In this document: piece after piece, positions 25,132-34,564 of the stretch
Position numbering within the stretch: the stretch's first letter is position 1
Layout: each line of letters starts with the position of its first letter
Assembly (NCBI RefSeq): GCF_042852765.1
Contig: NZ_AP031414.1
Length of the DNA stretch: 64,000 nt
Reading direction: 5' to 3' (one strand)
DNA from: Schaedlerella glycyrrhizinilytica_A
Lineage (GTDB): Bacteria; Bacillota; Clostridia; Lachnospirales; Lachnospiraceae
Translations under genes and position numbers: made by a program
The notes under the pieces: model-generated
The model's database searches: none
Told to the model about the DNA's origin: nothing
Seen by the model: the letters and a program-made list of their open reading frames with translations, nothing else

Positions 25132-25299
25132 ATGCAAAATATACTATTTGATATGCTTTGCTTTATCAGTGCACATACCCAAGATCAGTCTGTATTTCAG
25201 GAACAGCTTCCCCATATGACAGAAAAAGAAGTTCGCGATACTTACCGCCGATTGTTTCTGTCCGAATCTCACAGCAATCAATCCCAAAAAATCTCCTGA
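25132..25299 (+). CDS. Small protein of unknown function
   Basis: A 55-residue frame beginning MQNILFDMLCFISAHTQ, with a strong AAAAGGGGG ribosome site six bases upstream. It shows no known domain. The C-terminal half is hydrophilic (TEKEVRDTYRRLFL could form a helix). It is divergent from the AraC gene and ends in front of a hairpin that terminates icd from the other side. It is supported by the ribosome site only. Confidence 0.45.
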   Translation: MQNILFDMLCFISAHTQDQSVFQEQLPHMTEKEVRDTYRRLFLSESHSNQSQKIS

Positions 25300-25307
25300 T
25301 AGAAAAG

Positions 25308-25347
25308 CAGCAATAAAACAGGACTGTCACTTTGTATGTAACAGTCC
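25308..25347 (-). terminator. Terminator of icd
   Basis: A GGACTGT / ACAGTCC stem with a 13-base loop, followed on the minus strand by TGTTTTATT. It lies between the convergent icd and small-protein genes and may serve both. Confidence 0.75.
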
Positions 25348-25364
25348 CCAAAATACAATACTTT

Positions 25365-26561
25365 CTATAATCTTTTTGCGATCGCTTTAATGAAGTCCTC
25401 GCTGTTCAATACCGTCGGGTTCTCGATCGTAGTAATCAATGCCAGATCTTTTGTCATTTCCCCGGATTCGATCGTATCGATGGTCGCTTTTTCCAGTCTG
25501 TCCGCAAATTCCATCAATTCCTGATTGCCATCCAGTTCTCCCCGTTTTCTGAGTGCCCCTGTCCATGCAAAGATCGTTGCGACAGAGTTTGTGGAAGTCT
25601 CTTCCCCTTTCAGATGCTTATAATAATGACGCTGTACCGTTCCATGTGCAGCTTCATACTCATAATATCCGTCCGGAGATACAAGTACCGACGTCATCAT
25701 CGCAAGAGAACCAAATGCAGAAGAAACCATATCGCTCATGACATCCCCATCATAGTTCTTGCACGCCCAGATATAACCGCCCTCTGATTTCATAACACGG
25801 GCAACCGCATCATCGATCAGCGTATAGAAATATTCGATTCCGGCAGCTTTGAATTTCTCGTCATACTCTGCATCGTAAATCTCCTGGAAAATATCTTTAA
25901 ACGTATGATCATATTTCTTGGAGATCGTATCTTTCGTCGCAAACCAGAGATCTTGTTTTGTGTCCAATGCATAATTAAAGCAGCTTCTCGCAAAGCTTTC
26001 AATAGACTGATTGATGTTGTGCATTCCCTGTACGATTCCCGGTCCGTCAAAAGTATGTACCAGTTCTTTTGTCTCGCTTCCATCTTCCGCCGTATAGACT
26101 AATTCTACTTTTCCTGCTCCCGGGATCTTCATCTCGGATCCTTTGTATACATCTCCATACGCATGTCTGGCAATGGTGATCGATTTCTTCCAGTTCTTAA
26201 CACAAGGTTCAATTCCTTTTACCACGATCGGCGCACGGAATACGGTTCCGTCCAGGATCGCACGGATCGTACCGTTCGGGCTCTTCCACATCTCTTTTAA
26301 ATCGTATTCATCCATACGCGCTGCATTCGGTGTGATCGTCGCACATTTTACTGCTACTTTATATTTCTTTGTCGCGTTCGCCGAATCGATCGTAACCTGA
26401 TCGTCTGTTTCATTACGATGTTCCAATCCCAGATCGTAATATTCTGTATTCAAATCAATGAATGGCTCTAAAAGATGCTCCTTGATCATCTTCCAGAGAA
26501 TCCTTGTCATCTCGTCTCCGTCCATTTCCACAATCGGTGTTGCCATCTTAATTTTTTCCAT
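25365..26561 (-). CDS. icd: NADP-dependent isocitrate dehydrogenase (eukaryote-like type)
   Basis: Oxidative decarboxylation of isocitrate to 2-oxoglutarate. The 398-residue enzyme belongs to the homodimeric type II group close to mitochondrial IDH2. It begins ATPIVEMDGDEMTRI and has ATITPNAARMDEY, YEAAHGTVQRHY and the KSPNGTIR phosphate-binding segment. The start at 26561 has GGAGGAG upstream, right behind the GntR stop. As third gene behind a Re-citrate synthase-like gene, it completes a short route from citrate to 2-oxoglutarate; aconitase is not in the window. Confidence 0.94.
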   Translation of the reverse strand: MEKIKMATPIVEMDGDEMTRILWKMIKEHLLEPFIDLNTEYYDLGLEHRNETDDQVTIDSANATKKYKVAVKCATITPNAARMDEYDLKEMWKSPNGTIRAILDGTVFRAPIVVKGIEPCVKNWKKSITIARHAYGDVYKGSEMKIPGAGKVELVYTAEDGSETKELVHTFDGPGIVQGMHNINQSIESFARSCFNYALDTKQDLWFATKDTISKKYDHTFKDIFQEIYDAEYDEKFKAAGIEYFYTLIDDAVARVMKSEGGYIWACKNYDGDVMSDMVSSAFGSLAMMTSVLVSPDGYYEYEAAHGTVQRHYYKHLKGEETSTNSVATIFAWTGALRKRGELDGNQELMEFADRLEKATIDTIESGEMTKDLALITTIENPTVLNSEDFIKAIAKRL

Positions 26562-26562
26562 T

Positions 26563-27246
26563 TCAAACTCCTCCTGCTGTTTCGTTCTGTTCATATCCCT
26601 GCCTTTTTAGGTTCTGCATCACATGAAGGATATGTTCGTTTGCAAGCTGTTCCGCGAGATCTGCATCCCGGTCCCGGATTGACCGCAAAATCTGCTTGTG
26701 CTCCCGGATCGACTTTCTCGCACGTTCTTCCGACACGATCGAAGTCTTCCTTGCCGTCTGAACATATTTGTGAAAATCTTTCAGTACATGGCTTAAGATT
26801 CTGCTGTCACAGGCATCATAGAGCACAGCGTGAAATCTTCCATCCAGGATTGCGATCTGATCCGTGTTGTTCCCGCTCTCTCTTTTCATGTGAAATTCCG
26901 AAAGAAGCATGATCTCTTCCAGTTCATCCAACTGTTCCTGCGAGATATGCTCTGTCGCCCATCTCGCACAGAGTCCTTCCAACATCGAACGCACGGTATA
27001 AATATCATGAACGTCCTTTGTCGTAATTCCCGTCACATATGCCCCTTTATTCGGAATGATCGTCACAAGCCCTTCCAGCTCAAGCTGACGCAGCGCCTCC
27101 CGCACAGGAGTCCGGCTCACCCCAAGCTCTTTTCCGATTGTATTCTCCCGCAGTTCATCATGCTCCCGGTAAGTTCCGTCCAGAATATTGTCACGGATCT
27201 TCTGGAACACACGGCTGCTTAGAGAATGCTCCTGATAGTCTTCCAT
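26563..27246 (-). CDS. GntR-family regulator, FCD (FadR-like) subgroup
   Basis: A 227-residue regulator with a winged helix (about 8-75: LRENTIGKELGVSRTPVREALRQLELEGLV) and an all-helical FCD sensor domain (about 85-215) with the Asp/His metal-ligand pattern (DGRFHAVLY, REHKQIL). FCD domains often bind small carboxylates. It is placed between, and nearly touching, the citrate synthase-like gene and icd. It probably controls the operon through the palindrome on the operon promoter, with citrate or a related acid as a candidate signal (inference). Confidence 0.92.
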   Translation of the reverse strand: MEDYQEHSLSSRVFQKIRDNILDGTYREHDELRENTIGKELGVSRTPVREALRQLELEGLVTIIPNKGAYVTGITTKDVHDIYTVRSMLEGLCARWATEHISQEQLDELEEIMLLSEFHMKRESGNNTDQIAILDGRFHAVLYDACDSRILSHVLKDFHKYVQTARKTSIVSEERARKSIREHKQILRSIRDRDADLAEQLANEHILHVMQNLKRQGYEQNETAGGV

Positions 27247-27247
27247 T

Positions 27248-28654
27248 CTAATCTACCGCCTTCTGCTGCAATGTTATGTGCAGTTCTTCGCACACACTCT
27301 CTATTTTGGCAACTAATTCTTCATCTGTCAAGACCGTAACCCGACCTTCTTCATATTCCCTGTCCACCCATGCTTTCAGCGCCAGCACAAGGTCACTGTT
27401 TTTATCTACCTGCGCCTCTTTCGGCAGTTTATAGTAGGCATTGATCCAATACGCAATTCCCGCAACCCCCGATGTGTTAGAAACCGAGACAAGTGCCGGA
27501 CGGTTTAAGAATTTTTCCGTATCAAAAATATTGTAAATCTCTTCGTTTTTCAGCATGCCGTCTGCGTGGATCCCGGCTCTTGTCACATTGAAATTCTTTC
27601 CGACAAACGGCGTTCTTGAGGGTACTTTATATCCAATTTCTTTCTCATAATATTCTGCCAGTTCCGTGATCACAGTCGTATCCATGCCGTCCAGTGTTCC
27701 TCGGAGCTGTGCATATTCAAATACCATCGCTTCAAGCGGTGTATTTCCGGTCCGCTCTCCGATCCCGAACAATGAACAGTTCACGCCGCATGCCCCGTAC
27801 AGCCATGCCGTGGTAGAATTGTTGACTGCTTTGTAAAAATCATTATGTCCGTGAAATTCGATCAATTCGCTTGGGACACCTGCATGAACCATCAGACCGT
27901 AAATGATTCCCGGAATCGATCTCGGGATCACCGCACCGGGAAAATTCACTCCGTATCCCATCGTATCACAGACCCTGATCTTAACCGGTATCTGATATTC
28001 TTCCATCAATTTCATCAATTCCAGACAGAACGGAATGACAAATCCATAAATATCCGACCGGGTAATATCTTCCAGATGGCATCTCGGACGCACACCTGTC
28101 TCCATACACTCACGGACAACGGAAAGATAATGTTCCATCGCTTCTCTTCTCGTCATTTTTAATTTATAGAAAATGTGGTAGTCCGAACAACTGACAAGTA
28201 TCCCTGTTTCTTTCAGTCCGATATCTTTAACTAACTGAAAATCTTTTTTACTTGCCCGTATCCAGCTTGTCACTTCCGGAAATTCATATCCACGCTCCAG
28301 ACATTTATAAACCGCATCACGGTCTTTTTTGCTATATAAGAAGAATTCACTCTGGCGGATCTTTCCGTTCGGTCCTCCCAGCCGGTGAAAATAATCATAA
28401 ATGGTCACGATCTGTTCTGTTGTATACGGCGCCCGTGACTGCTGTCCATCCCGGAATGTCGTATCGGTGATCCAGATCTCGTTTGGCATATTATGCGGCA
28501 CGATACGGTCGTTAAATGCGATTTTCGGAATTTCATCATAATGAAACAAATTCCGGAACACATTCGGAGTATCCACGTCTACAAGCGGATACATATGCTC
28601 TTCCAGTTCCAGCAGGTTCGTATGCGTATTCAAAAAAACTTTTCTGTTGTCCAT
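27248..28654 (-). CDS. Putative Re-citrate synthase (isopropylmalate/homocitrate synthase family)
   Basis: A 468-residue DRE-TIM metallolyase. The metal/substrate motif is ITDTTFRDGQQSRAPYT at about 62-78, and HGHND at about 270 provides the metal-binding His. The family also includes LeuA and homocitrate synthase, but this protein lacks the C-terminal LeuA allosteric domain. It lies directly in front of gntR and icd. A Re-face citrate synthase of this family is known from Clostridium kluyveri. Databases sometimes mislabel this group as histone-lysine methyltransferase (from memory). I infer citrate synthesis from acetyl-CoA and oxaloacetate; homocitrate synthase is the main alternative. Confidence 0.8.
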   Translation of the reverse strand: MDNRKVFLNTHTNLLELEEHMYPLVDVDTPNVFRNLFHYDEIPKIAFNDRIVPHNMPNEIWITDTTFRDGQQSRAPYTTEQIVTIYDYFHRLGGPNGKIRQSEFFLYSKKDRDAVYKCLERGYEFPEVTSWIRASKKDFQLVKDIGLKETGILVSCSDYHIFYKLKMTRREAMEHYLSVVRECMETGVRPRCHLEDITRSDIYGFVIPFCLELMKLMEEYQIPVKIRVCDTMGYGVNFPGAVIPRSIPGIIYGLMVHAGVPSELIEFHGHNDFYKAVNNSTTAWLYGACGVNCSLFGIGERTGNTPLEAMVFEYAQLRGTLDGMDTTVITELAEYYEKEIGYKVPSRTPFVGKNFNVTRAGIHADGMLKNEEIYNIFDTEKFLNRPALVSVSNTSGVAGIAYWINAYYKLPKEAQVDKNSDLVLALKAWVDREYEEGRVTVLTDEELVAKIESVCEELHITLQQKAVD

Positions 28655-28708
28655 CTTTATTATTTCCTCCAGTCTTTTGATTCATATCGTATTGTATGTT
28701 TGAATCCT

Positions 28709-28724
28709 TGTATAATTGTATACA
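28709..28724. promoter_or_regulatory. Likely GntR operator
   Basis: TGTATA-ATTG-TATACA, a perfect 6-bp inverted repeat with a 4-base centre, lying over the -10 box of the citrate synthase-gntR-icd promoter. Position and symmetry fit autorepression by the GntR protein of the operon. Confidence 0.6.
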
Positions 28725-28743
28725 TTAATACAGATATTGTCAA
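28715..28743 (-). promoter_or_regulatory. Promoter of the Re-citrate synthase-gntR-icd operon
   Basis: Perfect -35 TTGACA (28743-28738), a 17-bp spacer and -10 TACAAT (28720-28715), giving a leader of about 55 nt. Confidence 0.7.
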
Positions 28744-28840
28744 TGCTTTTTCACTTTACCAGAATGAATTTTTACATGATACGCCAATTCAAAAAACAGG
28801 CAAACCAAACACATCTGTGCTGCATTTACCTGTTCTGTCT

Positions 28841-28905
28841 CCCTTAAAAACATTCCCCGCGTCGGTGTACAAGGTGTATTTCTCCTTGTACACCAACGCG
28901 GGGAA
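28841..28905 (-). terminator. Terminator of the leuB-serA operon
   Basis: A very strong hairpin, CCCCGCGT and GGTGTACAAGG paired to CCTTGTACACC and ACGCGGGG with one mismatch and a 9-base loop, followed on the minus strand by AATGTTTTTAAG. Confidence 0.9.
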
Positions 28906-28925
28906 TTAATGATAACCTGTTTTCC

Positions 28926-30089
28926 CTATTTGATCACACGGATCTTCAGAACACCATCGATTGCCGACAGCTGTTCTTCCACTTCCATCGGAACCTCCGC
29001 CTCGACGTCAATCATTGTATATGCATATTCCTTTCGGCTTTTATTCGTCATCAGAGAAATATTCATATTCTCTTTTGCCAATACTGCGGTCAGCTGACCG
29101 ATCATATTAGGGATATTTTTATGTAAGATCGTAATTCGGTTTCCGGATTCTTTCACGCCCATATCACAATCCGGATAGTTTACGGAATGTGTGATATTTC
29201 CGTTTTCCAGATAATCTTTTAATTCCTGTACCGCCATCTTTGCACAGTTGTCTTCCGACTCTTCCGTAGATGCTCCCAGATGCGGGATCACGATCGCACC
29301 TTTCACTCCTGCGATCTCCGGCGTCGGAAAATCGGTGACATAGCGCTTTACATTTCCCGCTATAAGCGCATCAACCATCGCTTCACTGTCCACAAGGGTA
29401 TCACGCGCAAAGTTTAAGACAACCACGTCTTTTTTCATCAGACGGATAGCGTCTTTATTGATCATTCCTTTCGTATCCGGAAGCGCCGGAACATGAATTG
29501 TGAGGTAGTCACACTCTTTGTACAGTTCATCCACCGTTTTTGCGTGATGAATATTTCTGGAAAGTTTCCATGCGGAATCTACGGAAACATATGGATCGTA
29601 GCCATATACCTCCATTCCAAGATGGATGGCAGTATTTGCCACGAGCACGCCGATCGCTCCCAGACCGATCACCCCTAATTTCTTTCCTGCCAGTTCCGTA
29701 CCCGCAAATGCTTTCTTTGCTTTTTCCGTCGCTTTTGCAAGGTCTCCGTCTTCCTCATGCTCCTGTACCCAGCCGATACCGCTGACAATGTCTCTTGCAG
29801 CAAGCAGCATGCCTGCGATGACCAGTTCTTTTACCCCGTTCGCATTTGCTCCCGGTGTGTTGAATACGACGATTCCCTGATCGGCGCATTTATCCAACGG
29901 GATATTGTTGACGCCTGCGCCCGCTCTTGCGATCGCTTTTAAATTTTTCGCAAACTCCATCTCATGCATTCCTGCGCTGCGCACAAGAATCGCGTCCGCT
30001 TCATCCGGTGTCTCTGTTTTTACATAAGTTTCATCAAATTTTTCCAGTCCAACCTGTGCAATTGGATTCAGGCAGTGATATTTATACAT
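28926..30089 (-). CDS. serA: D-3-phosphoglycerate dehydrogenase
   Basis: First step of serine synthesis. The 387-residue protein has the D-2-hydroxyacid dehydrogenase fold with the NAD loop GLGAIGVLVAN at about 140-150, the Arg of NFARD, and His in PHLGAST. An ACT domain from about 318 is the usual site of serine feedback. The start MYKYHCLNPIAQVG at 30089 has GAGGAG upstream. It follows serC with no gap and is the last gene of the operon. Confidence 0.94.
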   Translation of the reverse strand: MYKYHCLNPIAQVGLEKFDETYVKTETPDEADAILVRSAGMHEMEFAKNLKAIARAGAGVNNIPLDKCADQGIVVFNTPGANANGVKELVIAGMLLAARDIVSGIGWVQEHEEDGDLAKATEKAKKAFAGTELAGKKLGVIGLGAIGVLVANTAIHLGMEVYGYDPYVSVDSAWKLSRNIHHAKTVDELYKECDYLTIHVPALPDTKGMINKDAIRLMKKDVVVLNFARDTLVDSEAMVDALIAGNVKRYVTDFPTPEIAGVKGAIVIPHLGASTEESEDNCAKMAVQELKDYLENGNITHSVNYPDCDMGVKESGNRITILHKNIPNMIGQLTAVLAKENMNISLMTNKSRKEYAYTMIDVEAEVPMEVEEQLSAIDGVLKIRVIK

Positions 30090-30090
30090 G

Positions 30091-31173
30091 TTACAGATTC
30101 TCCTCTTCAAATTTCTTCATAAATGCGACAAGCGCCTCTACACCCTCATATGGCATCGCATTGTAAATACTTGCACGCATTCCGCCCACACTGCGGTGAC
30201 CTTTCAGATTTTCAAGTCCTGCTTCTTTTGCCTCTTTCACAAATTTAGCGTCCAGATCCACATCGCCGGTGACAAACGGTACATTCATCAAAGAACGGTC
30301 CTTTTTCTCAACAGTGCCTTTGAACAGCTTGCTCTGATCCAGAAAATCATAGAGAAGCGCCGCTTTTTTCTCATTCCGTTCTTTCATTGCGGAAAGTCCG
30401 CCCATGGATTTGATCCACTTGAACACTTTCCCACAAATATAAATTCCATATGCCGGAGGCGTATTATAAAGAGATTTTGCATCTGCATGTGTTTTGTAAG
30501 TCAGCATCGTCGGTGTTCCCGGAAGAACGTCCTCCGTGATCAGATCTTCACGGATGATCACGATCACAGTTCCCGCCGGTCCGATATTCTTCTGTACGCC
30601 GCCGTAAAGGATGCCGTATTTGCTCACATCCACCGGTTCTGAAAGGAAACAGGATGAAACATCGGATACAAGTAATTTGCCCTTTGTATTCGGAAGTTCT
30701 TGAAACTTCGTACCATAAATCGTATTATTCTCACAGATATAAACATAATCCGCATCCTCGGAAACCGGAAGATCGGAACAATCCGGAATATAGGAAAATG
30801 TCTTGTCTGCGGAAGAAGCGATCCGGTTGACTTTTCCGTATTTTTCCGCCTCGCTCGCCGCTTTTTTTGCCCACTGTCCTGTGATAATATAATCTGCCAC
30901 ACGGTTCTTCATCAGATTCATCGGGATCATCGCAAACTGCTGGGATGCTCCGCCCTGTAAAAACAATACTTTATAATTATCCGGGATATTCATCAGTTCC
31001 CGCAGATCTGCTTCCGCCCCATTGATGATTTCTTCAAACGCCTTGGATCTGTGGCTCATCTCCATCACGGACATTCCCGTTCCTTTATAATCAAGCATTT
31101 CCTCTGCCGCTTCTTTTAACACATCTTCCGGCAGAACAGCCGGTCCTGCCGAAAAATTATACACTCTTCCCAT
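30091..31173 (-). CDS. serC: Phosphoserine aminotransferase
   Basis: Transaminates 3-phosphohydroxypyruvate to phosphoserine. The 360-residue PLP class V aminotransferase starts GRVYNFSAGPAVLPEDVL. It has GGASQQFAMIP and the Schiff-base lysine in GGVQKNIGPAG. It starts 5 bp after ilvB ends and its stop abuts serA. No serB was seen in the window. Confidence 0.95.
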   Translation of the reverse strand: MGRVYNFSAGPAVLPEDVLKEAAEEMLDYKGTGMSVMEMSHRSKAFEEIINGAEADLRELMNIPDNYKVLFLQGGASQQFAMIPMNLMKNRVADYIITGQWAKKAASEAEKYGKVNRIASSADKTFSYIPDCSDLPVSEDADYVYICENNTIYGTKFQELPNTKGKLLVSDVSSCFLSEPVDVSKYGILYGGVQKNIGPAGTVIVIIREDLITEDVLPGTPTMLTYKTHADAKSLYNTPPAYGIYICGKVFKWIKSMGGLSAMKERNEKKAALLYDFLDQSKLFKGTVEKKDRSLMNVPFVTGDVDLDAKFVKEAKEAGLENLKGHRSVGGMRASIYNAMPYEGVEALVAFMKKFEEENL

Positions 31174-31178
31174 TTCCT

Positions 31179-32861
31179 TTACTCCTCCTTCATATCTTCC
31201 TCGTCAAATGCCTCGCTGATCGCAGCTCCCGGAGCCACCATCGGCCATACTTTATCATCCGAATCAATGATACAGTCGATCAATACCGGTTTTCCAAGCT
31301 GCAGCGCTTCGGAAAATGCCTTTCGGAACTCATCCTGTGTCACAGCGCGGATGCCGACCGCTCCCATCGCCTCTGCAAGCTTTACAAAATCAACGCCGTC
31401 GTTTAAGACCGTCGCCGAATAGCGCTGCTCATAAAACAAGTTCTGCCACTGCCGTACCATACCCAGCACATGGTTATTGATCACCACTTCTATGATCGGG
31501 ATCTGATGGCGCACCGCCGTTGCGATCTCATTCATATTCATCCGGAAACAACCGTCTCCCGCAATATTTACCACCGTCTTATCCGGGCATCCGCTCTTTG
31601 CGCCAAGAGCTGCTCCAAGTCCGTAGCCCATCGTTCCGAGACCACCGGATGTCAATAGCGTTCTCGGCTTCGTATATTTGTAATATTGTGCCGCCCACAT
31701 CTGATGCTGTCCGACTTCTGTGACGATCACCGCATCTCCTTTTGTCTGTCTGTAAATCTCTTCGATCACAAACGGTCCGCTCAAAGCTTCCGGATGATAT
31801 TTTAACGGATACATACTCTTGTAAGCCTGGATTTTTTCCAGCCATTCCGAATGAGACTGCGATTCCAGCTTTTCATTCACTCGTTTTAACGTTTCACGGA
31901 TATCTCCGGTCACGCCTGCTGTGATCAGTACATTTTTATCCATCTCCGCCGGATCCACATCAAACTGCAGGATCTTCGCATATTTTGCAAAACTCTTCGT
32001 ATTTCCGGTCACACGGTCGCTGAATCTGGCGCCGATCACGATCAGCAGATCGCACTCGCTGACGCCAAAATTCGACGTCTTCGTCCCATGCATTCCAAGC
32101 ATGCCGGTATACCGCACGTCAGTCCCCGGAAATGCCCCTTTTCCCATCAAAGAATCGGTGACCGGTGCATCGACCTTGTCAACAAATTCTTTCAGTTCTT
32201 CGCTTGCGCCGGATAAGATCGCACCTCCGCCCACAAAAATATACGGACGTTTGGACTTTCGGATCATCTCAACCGCAGTATCGATCTCCTTTTCCGAAAT
32301 ATGAGAGGTATCCGGTTTATACGGCTCAATCATTTTTCTCTCGTATTCGGTCACATTGGCTGTGACGTCTTTCGGAATATCGATCAGCACCGGTCCCGGA
32401 CGACCGGATTTCGCGATCTGAAACGCCTTGCGGATCGTATCTGCCAACTGTCTGACATCTTTTACAATATAATTATGTTTCGTGATCGGCATCGTGATCC
32501 CGGCAATGTCGATCTCCTGAAAACTGTCTTTTCCGAGAAGAGACACGCCGACGTTGCAGGTGATCGCCACAACCGGAATGGAATCCATATATGCCGTTGC
32601 GATCCCGGTCACAAGATTCGTCGCCCCGGGTCCGCTCGTTGCAAAACATACGCCGACCTTCCCCGTCGCTCTCGCGTATCCGTCCGCAGCATGCGCAGCC
32701 CCCTGCTCGTGCGACGTTAAGATATGTTTGATTTCGTTACTGTGTTTATATAATGCGTCATAGACATTTAAGATCGCGCCGCCCGGATACCCGAATACCG
32801 TATCCACACCCTGCTCCTTTAAACATTCAATGACGATCTCTGCTCCTGTAAGCTGTTGCAT
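31179..32861 (-). CDS. ilvB: Acetolactate synthase, large subunit
   Basis: ThDP-dependent condensation of pyruvate (or pyruvate and 2-oxobutyrate), first common step to valine, leucine and isoleucine. The 560-residue protein has the catalytic Glu in HEQGAAHAADGYARATG near residue 50, a FAD/central domain and the ThDP motif GDGCFRMNMNEIATA. The ATG at 32861 with AGGAGG upstream is preferred over a GTG nine bases earlier. No small regulatory subunit (ilvN/ilvH) and no ilvC are adjacent. Confidence 0.94.
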   Translation of the reverse strand: MQQLTGAEIVIECLKEQGVDTVFGYPGGAILNVYDALYKHSNEIKHILTSHEQGAAHAADGYARATGKVGVCFATSGPGATNLVTGIATAYMDSIPVVAITCNVGVSLLGKDSFQEIDIAGITMPITKHNYIVKDVRQLADTIRKAFQIAKSGRPGPVLIDIPKDVTANVTEYERKMIEPYKPDTSHISEKEIDTAVEMIRKSKRPYIFVGGGAILSGASEELKEFVDKVDAPVTDSLMGKGAFPGTDVRYTGMLGMHGTKTSNFGVSECDLLIVIGARFSDRVTGNTKSFAKYAKILQFDVDPAEMDKNVLITAGVTGDIRETLKRVNEKLESQSHSEWLEKIQAYKSMYPLKYHPEALSGPFVIEEIYRQTKGDAVIVTEVGQHQMWAAQYYKYTKPRTLLTSGGLGTMGYGLGAALGAKSGCPDKTVVNIAGDGCFRMNMNEIATAVRHQIPIIEVVINNHVLGMVRQWQNLFYEQRYSATVLNDGVDFVKLAEAMGAVGIRAVTQDEFRKAFSEALQLGKPVLIDCIIDSDDKVWPMVAPGAAISEAFDEEDMKEE

Positions 32862-32873
32862 CGGAGACACCTC

Positions 32874-34547
32874 CTATTGATTCTTTGGTACTTCCAGTAT
32901 TGCTCCACGGTTGCCGGAGGTCACCATAGAAGCATATCTTGCCAGATACCCGGTCTTTACTTTCGGCTCTCTCGGCTGCCATGCCGCGCGTCTTGCATCC
33001 AGTATATCCTGCGGTACATCCAGCTCCAGACTTAAGTTCGGGATATCGATCTTGATCCTGTCGCCCTCTTCTACCAGTGCGATCGGTCCGCCGACTGCCG
33101 CCTCCGGCGAAACGTGTCCGATCGACGCGCCTCTGGAGGCTCCGCTGAAACGTCCGTCTGTGATCAATGCCACGGAAGAGCCAAGCCCCATACCTGCGAT
33201 CGCGGAAGTCGGATTCAGCATCTCACGCATACCCGGACCGCCTTTCGGTCCCTCATAACGGATCACCACAACATCTCCTGCATGGATCTCTCCGCCTTTG
33301 ATCGCCGCAATCGCATCTTCCTCACAGTCAAATACTCTCGCCGGACCTTCGTGTACAAGCATTTCATCCACAACTGCCGAACGTTTGACCACACTTCCGT
33401 CCGGTGCAAGATTTCCTTTCAGCACGGCAAGTCCTCCGGTTTCACTGTATGGATGATCGATCGGACGGATGACTTCCGGATTCCGGTTTACGCACCCTTT
33501 GATATTTTCTCCGACCGTCTTTCCGGTCACCGTCATACACTCGGTATGAAGCAGTCCTTTTTTATTCAGTTCGTTCATCACTGCGCTGACGCCGCCCGCT
33601 TCATTCAAATCTTCCATATAAGTCGGACCTGCCGGTGCGAGGTGACAGAGATTCGGCGTCTTCTCGCTGATTCCGTTTGCAAAATCAATCTCAAAATCCA
33701 TACCGATCTCATGTGCGATCGCCGGAAGATGCAGCATACTGTTCGTCGAACATCCAAGCGCCATATCCACGGTCAATGCATTTAAGATCGCATCTTCTGT
33801 CATAATATCTCTTGGGCGGATATTCTTTCTCACCAGTTCCATCACCTGCATTCCCGCATGTTTTGCAAGCTGAATCCTTGCGGAATACACTGCCGGGATC
33901 GTTCCGTTTCCCGGAAGTCCCATGCCAAGTACTTCTGTCAGACAGTTCATACTGTTGGCAGTATACATACCGGAACAGGATCCGCAGGTCGGGCAGACTT
34001 TATTTTCAAATTCACAGACATCTTCTTCCGTGTACATTCCTGCAGCGTAGGCTCCGACTGCCTCAAACATACTGGAGAGACTGCGTTTTTCTCCTTTTAC
34101 ATGTCCTGCAAGCATCGGTCCGCCGCTGACAAAAATGGTCGGGATATTGACTCTGGCAGCCGCCATCAAAAGTCCCGGCACATTTTTATCACAGTTCGGG
34201 ATCATAACCAACCCGTCAAACTGATGCGCCATTGCAAGCGCTTCCGTTGAATCTGCGATCAGATCTCTTGTAACGAGAGAGTATTTCATTCCGATATGCC
34301 CCATTGCGATTCCGTCACAAACCGCGATCGCCGGCACCATGATCGGCGTACCTCCTGCCATTGCAACTCCGAGTTTCACTGCCTCGGTAATTTTGTCCAG
34401 ATTCATATGTCCCGGCACGATCTCGTTATAGGAACTGACCACGCCGATCAACGGACGTTCCAGTTCCTCTTTTGTCAGTCCCAATGCGTTAAATAAGGAA
34501 CGATGCGGCGCCTGCTGCATTCCCTTTGTCACTGTATCACTTCTCAT
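32874..34547 (-). CDS. ilvD: Dihydroxy-acid dehydratase
   Basis: Converts dihydroxy acids to 2-oxo acids in branched-chain amino-acid synthesis. The 557-residue Fe-S enzyme shows NCDKNVPG (about 120) and CPTCGSCSGMYTANSMNC (about 190), which carry cluster cysteines, and the C-terminal GRFSGASRGASIGH. The start at 34547 has GGGAGGAG upstream. It lies between leuB and ilvB. Confidence 0.95.
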   Translation of the reverse strand: MRSDTVTKGMQQAPHRSLFNALGLTKEELERPLIGVVSSYNEIVPGHMNLDKITEAVKLGVAMAGGTPIMVPAIAVCDGIAMGHIGMKYSLVTRDLIADSTEALAMAHQFDGLVMIPNCDKNVPGLLMAAARVNIPTIFVSGGPMLAGHVKGEKRSLSSMFEAVGAYAAGMYTEEDVCEFENKVCPTCGSCSGMYTANSMNCLTEVLGMGLPGNGTIPAVYSARIQLAKHAGMQVMELVRKNIRPRDIMTEDAILNALTVDMALGCSTNSMLHLPAIAHEIGMDFEIDFANGISEKTPNLCHLAPAGPTYMEDLNEAGGVSAVMNELNKKGLLHTECMTVTGKTVGENIKGCVNRNPEVIRPIDHPYSETGGLAVLKGNLAPDGSVVKRSAVVDEMLVHEGPARVFDCEEDAIAAIKGGEIHAGDVVVIRYEGPKGGPGMREMLNPTSAIAGMGLGSSVALITDGRFSGASRGASIGHVSPEAAVGGPIALVEEGDRIKIDIPNLSLELDVPQDILDARRAAWQPREPKVKTGYLARYASMVTSGNRGAILEVPKNQ

Positions 34548-34564
34548 CTGTTTCTCCTCCCTTT

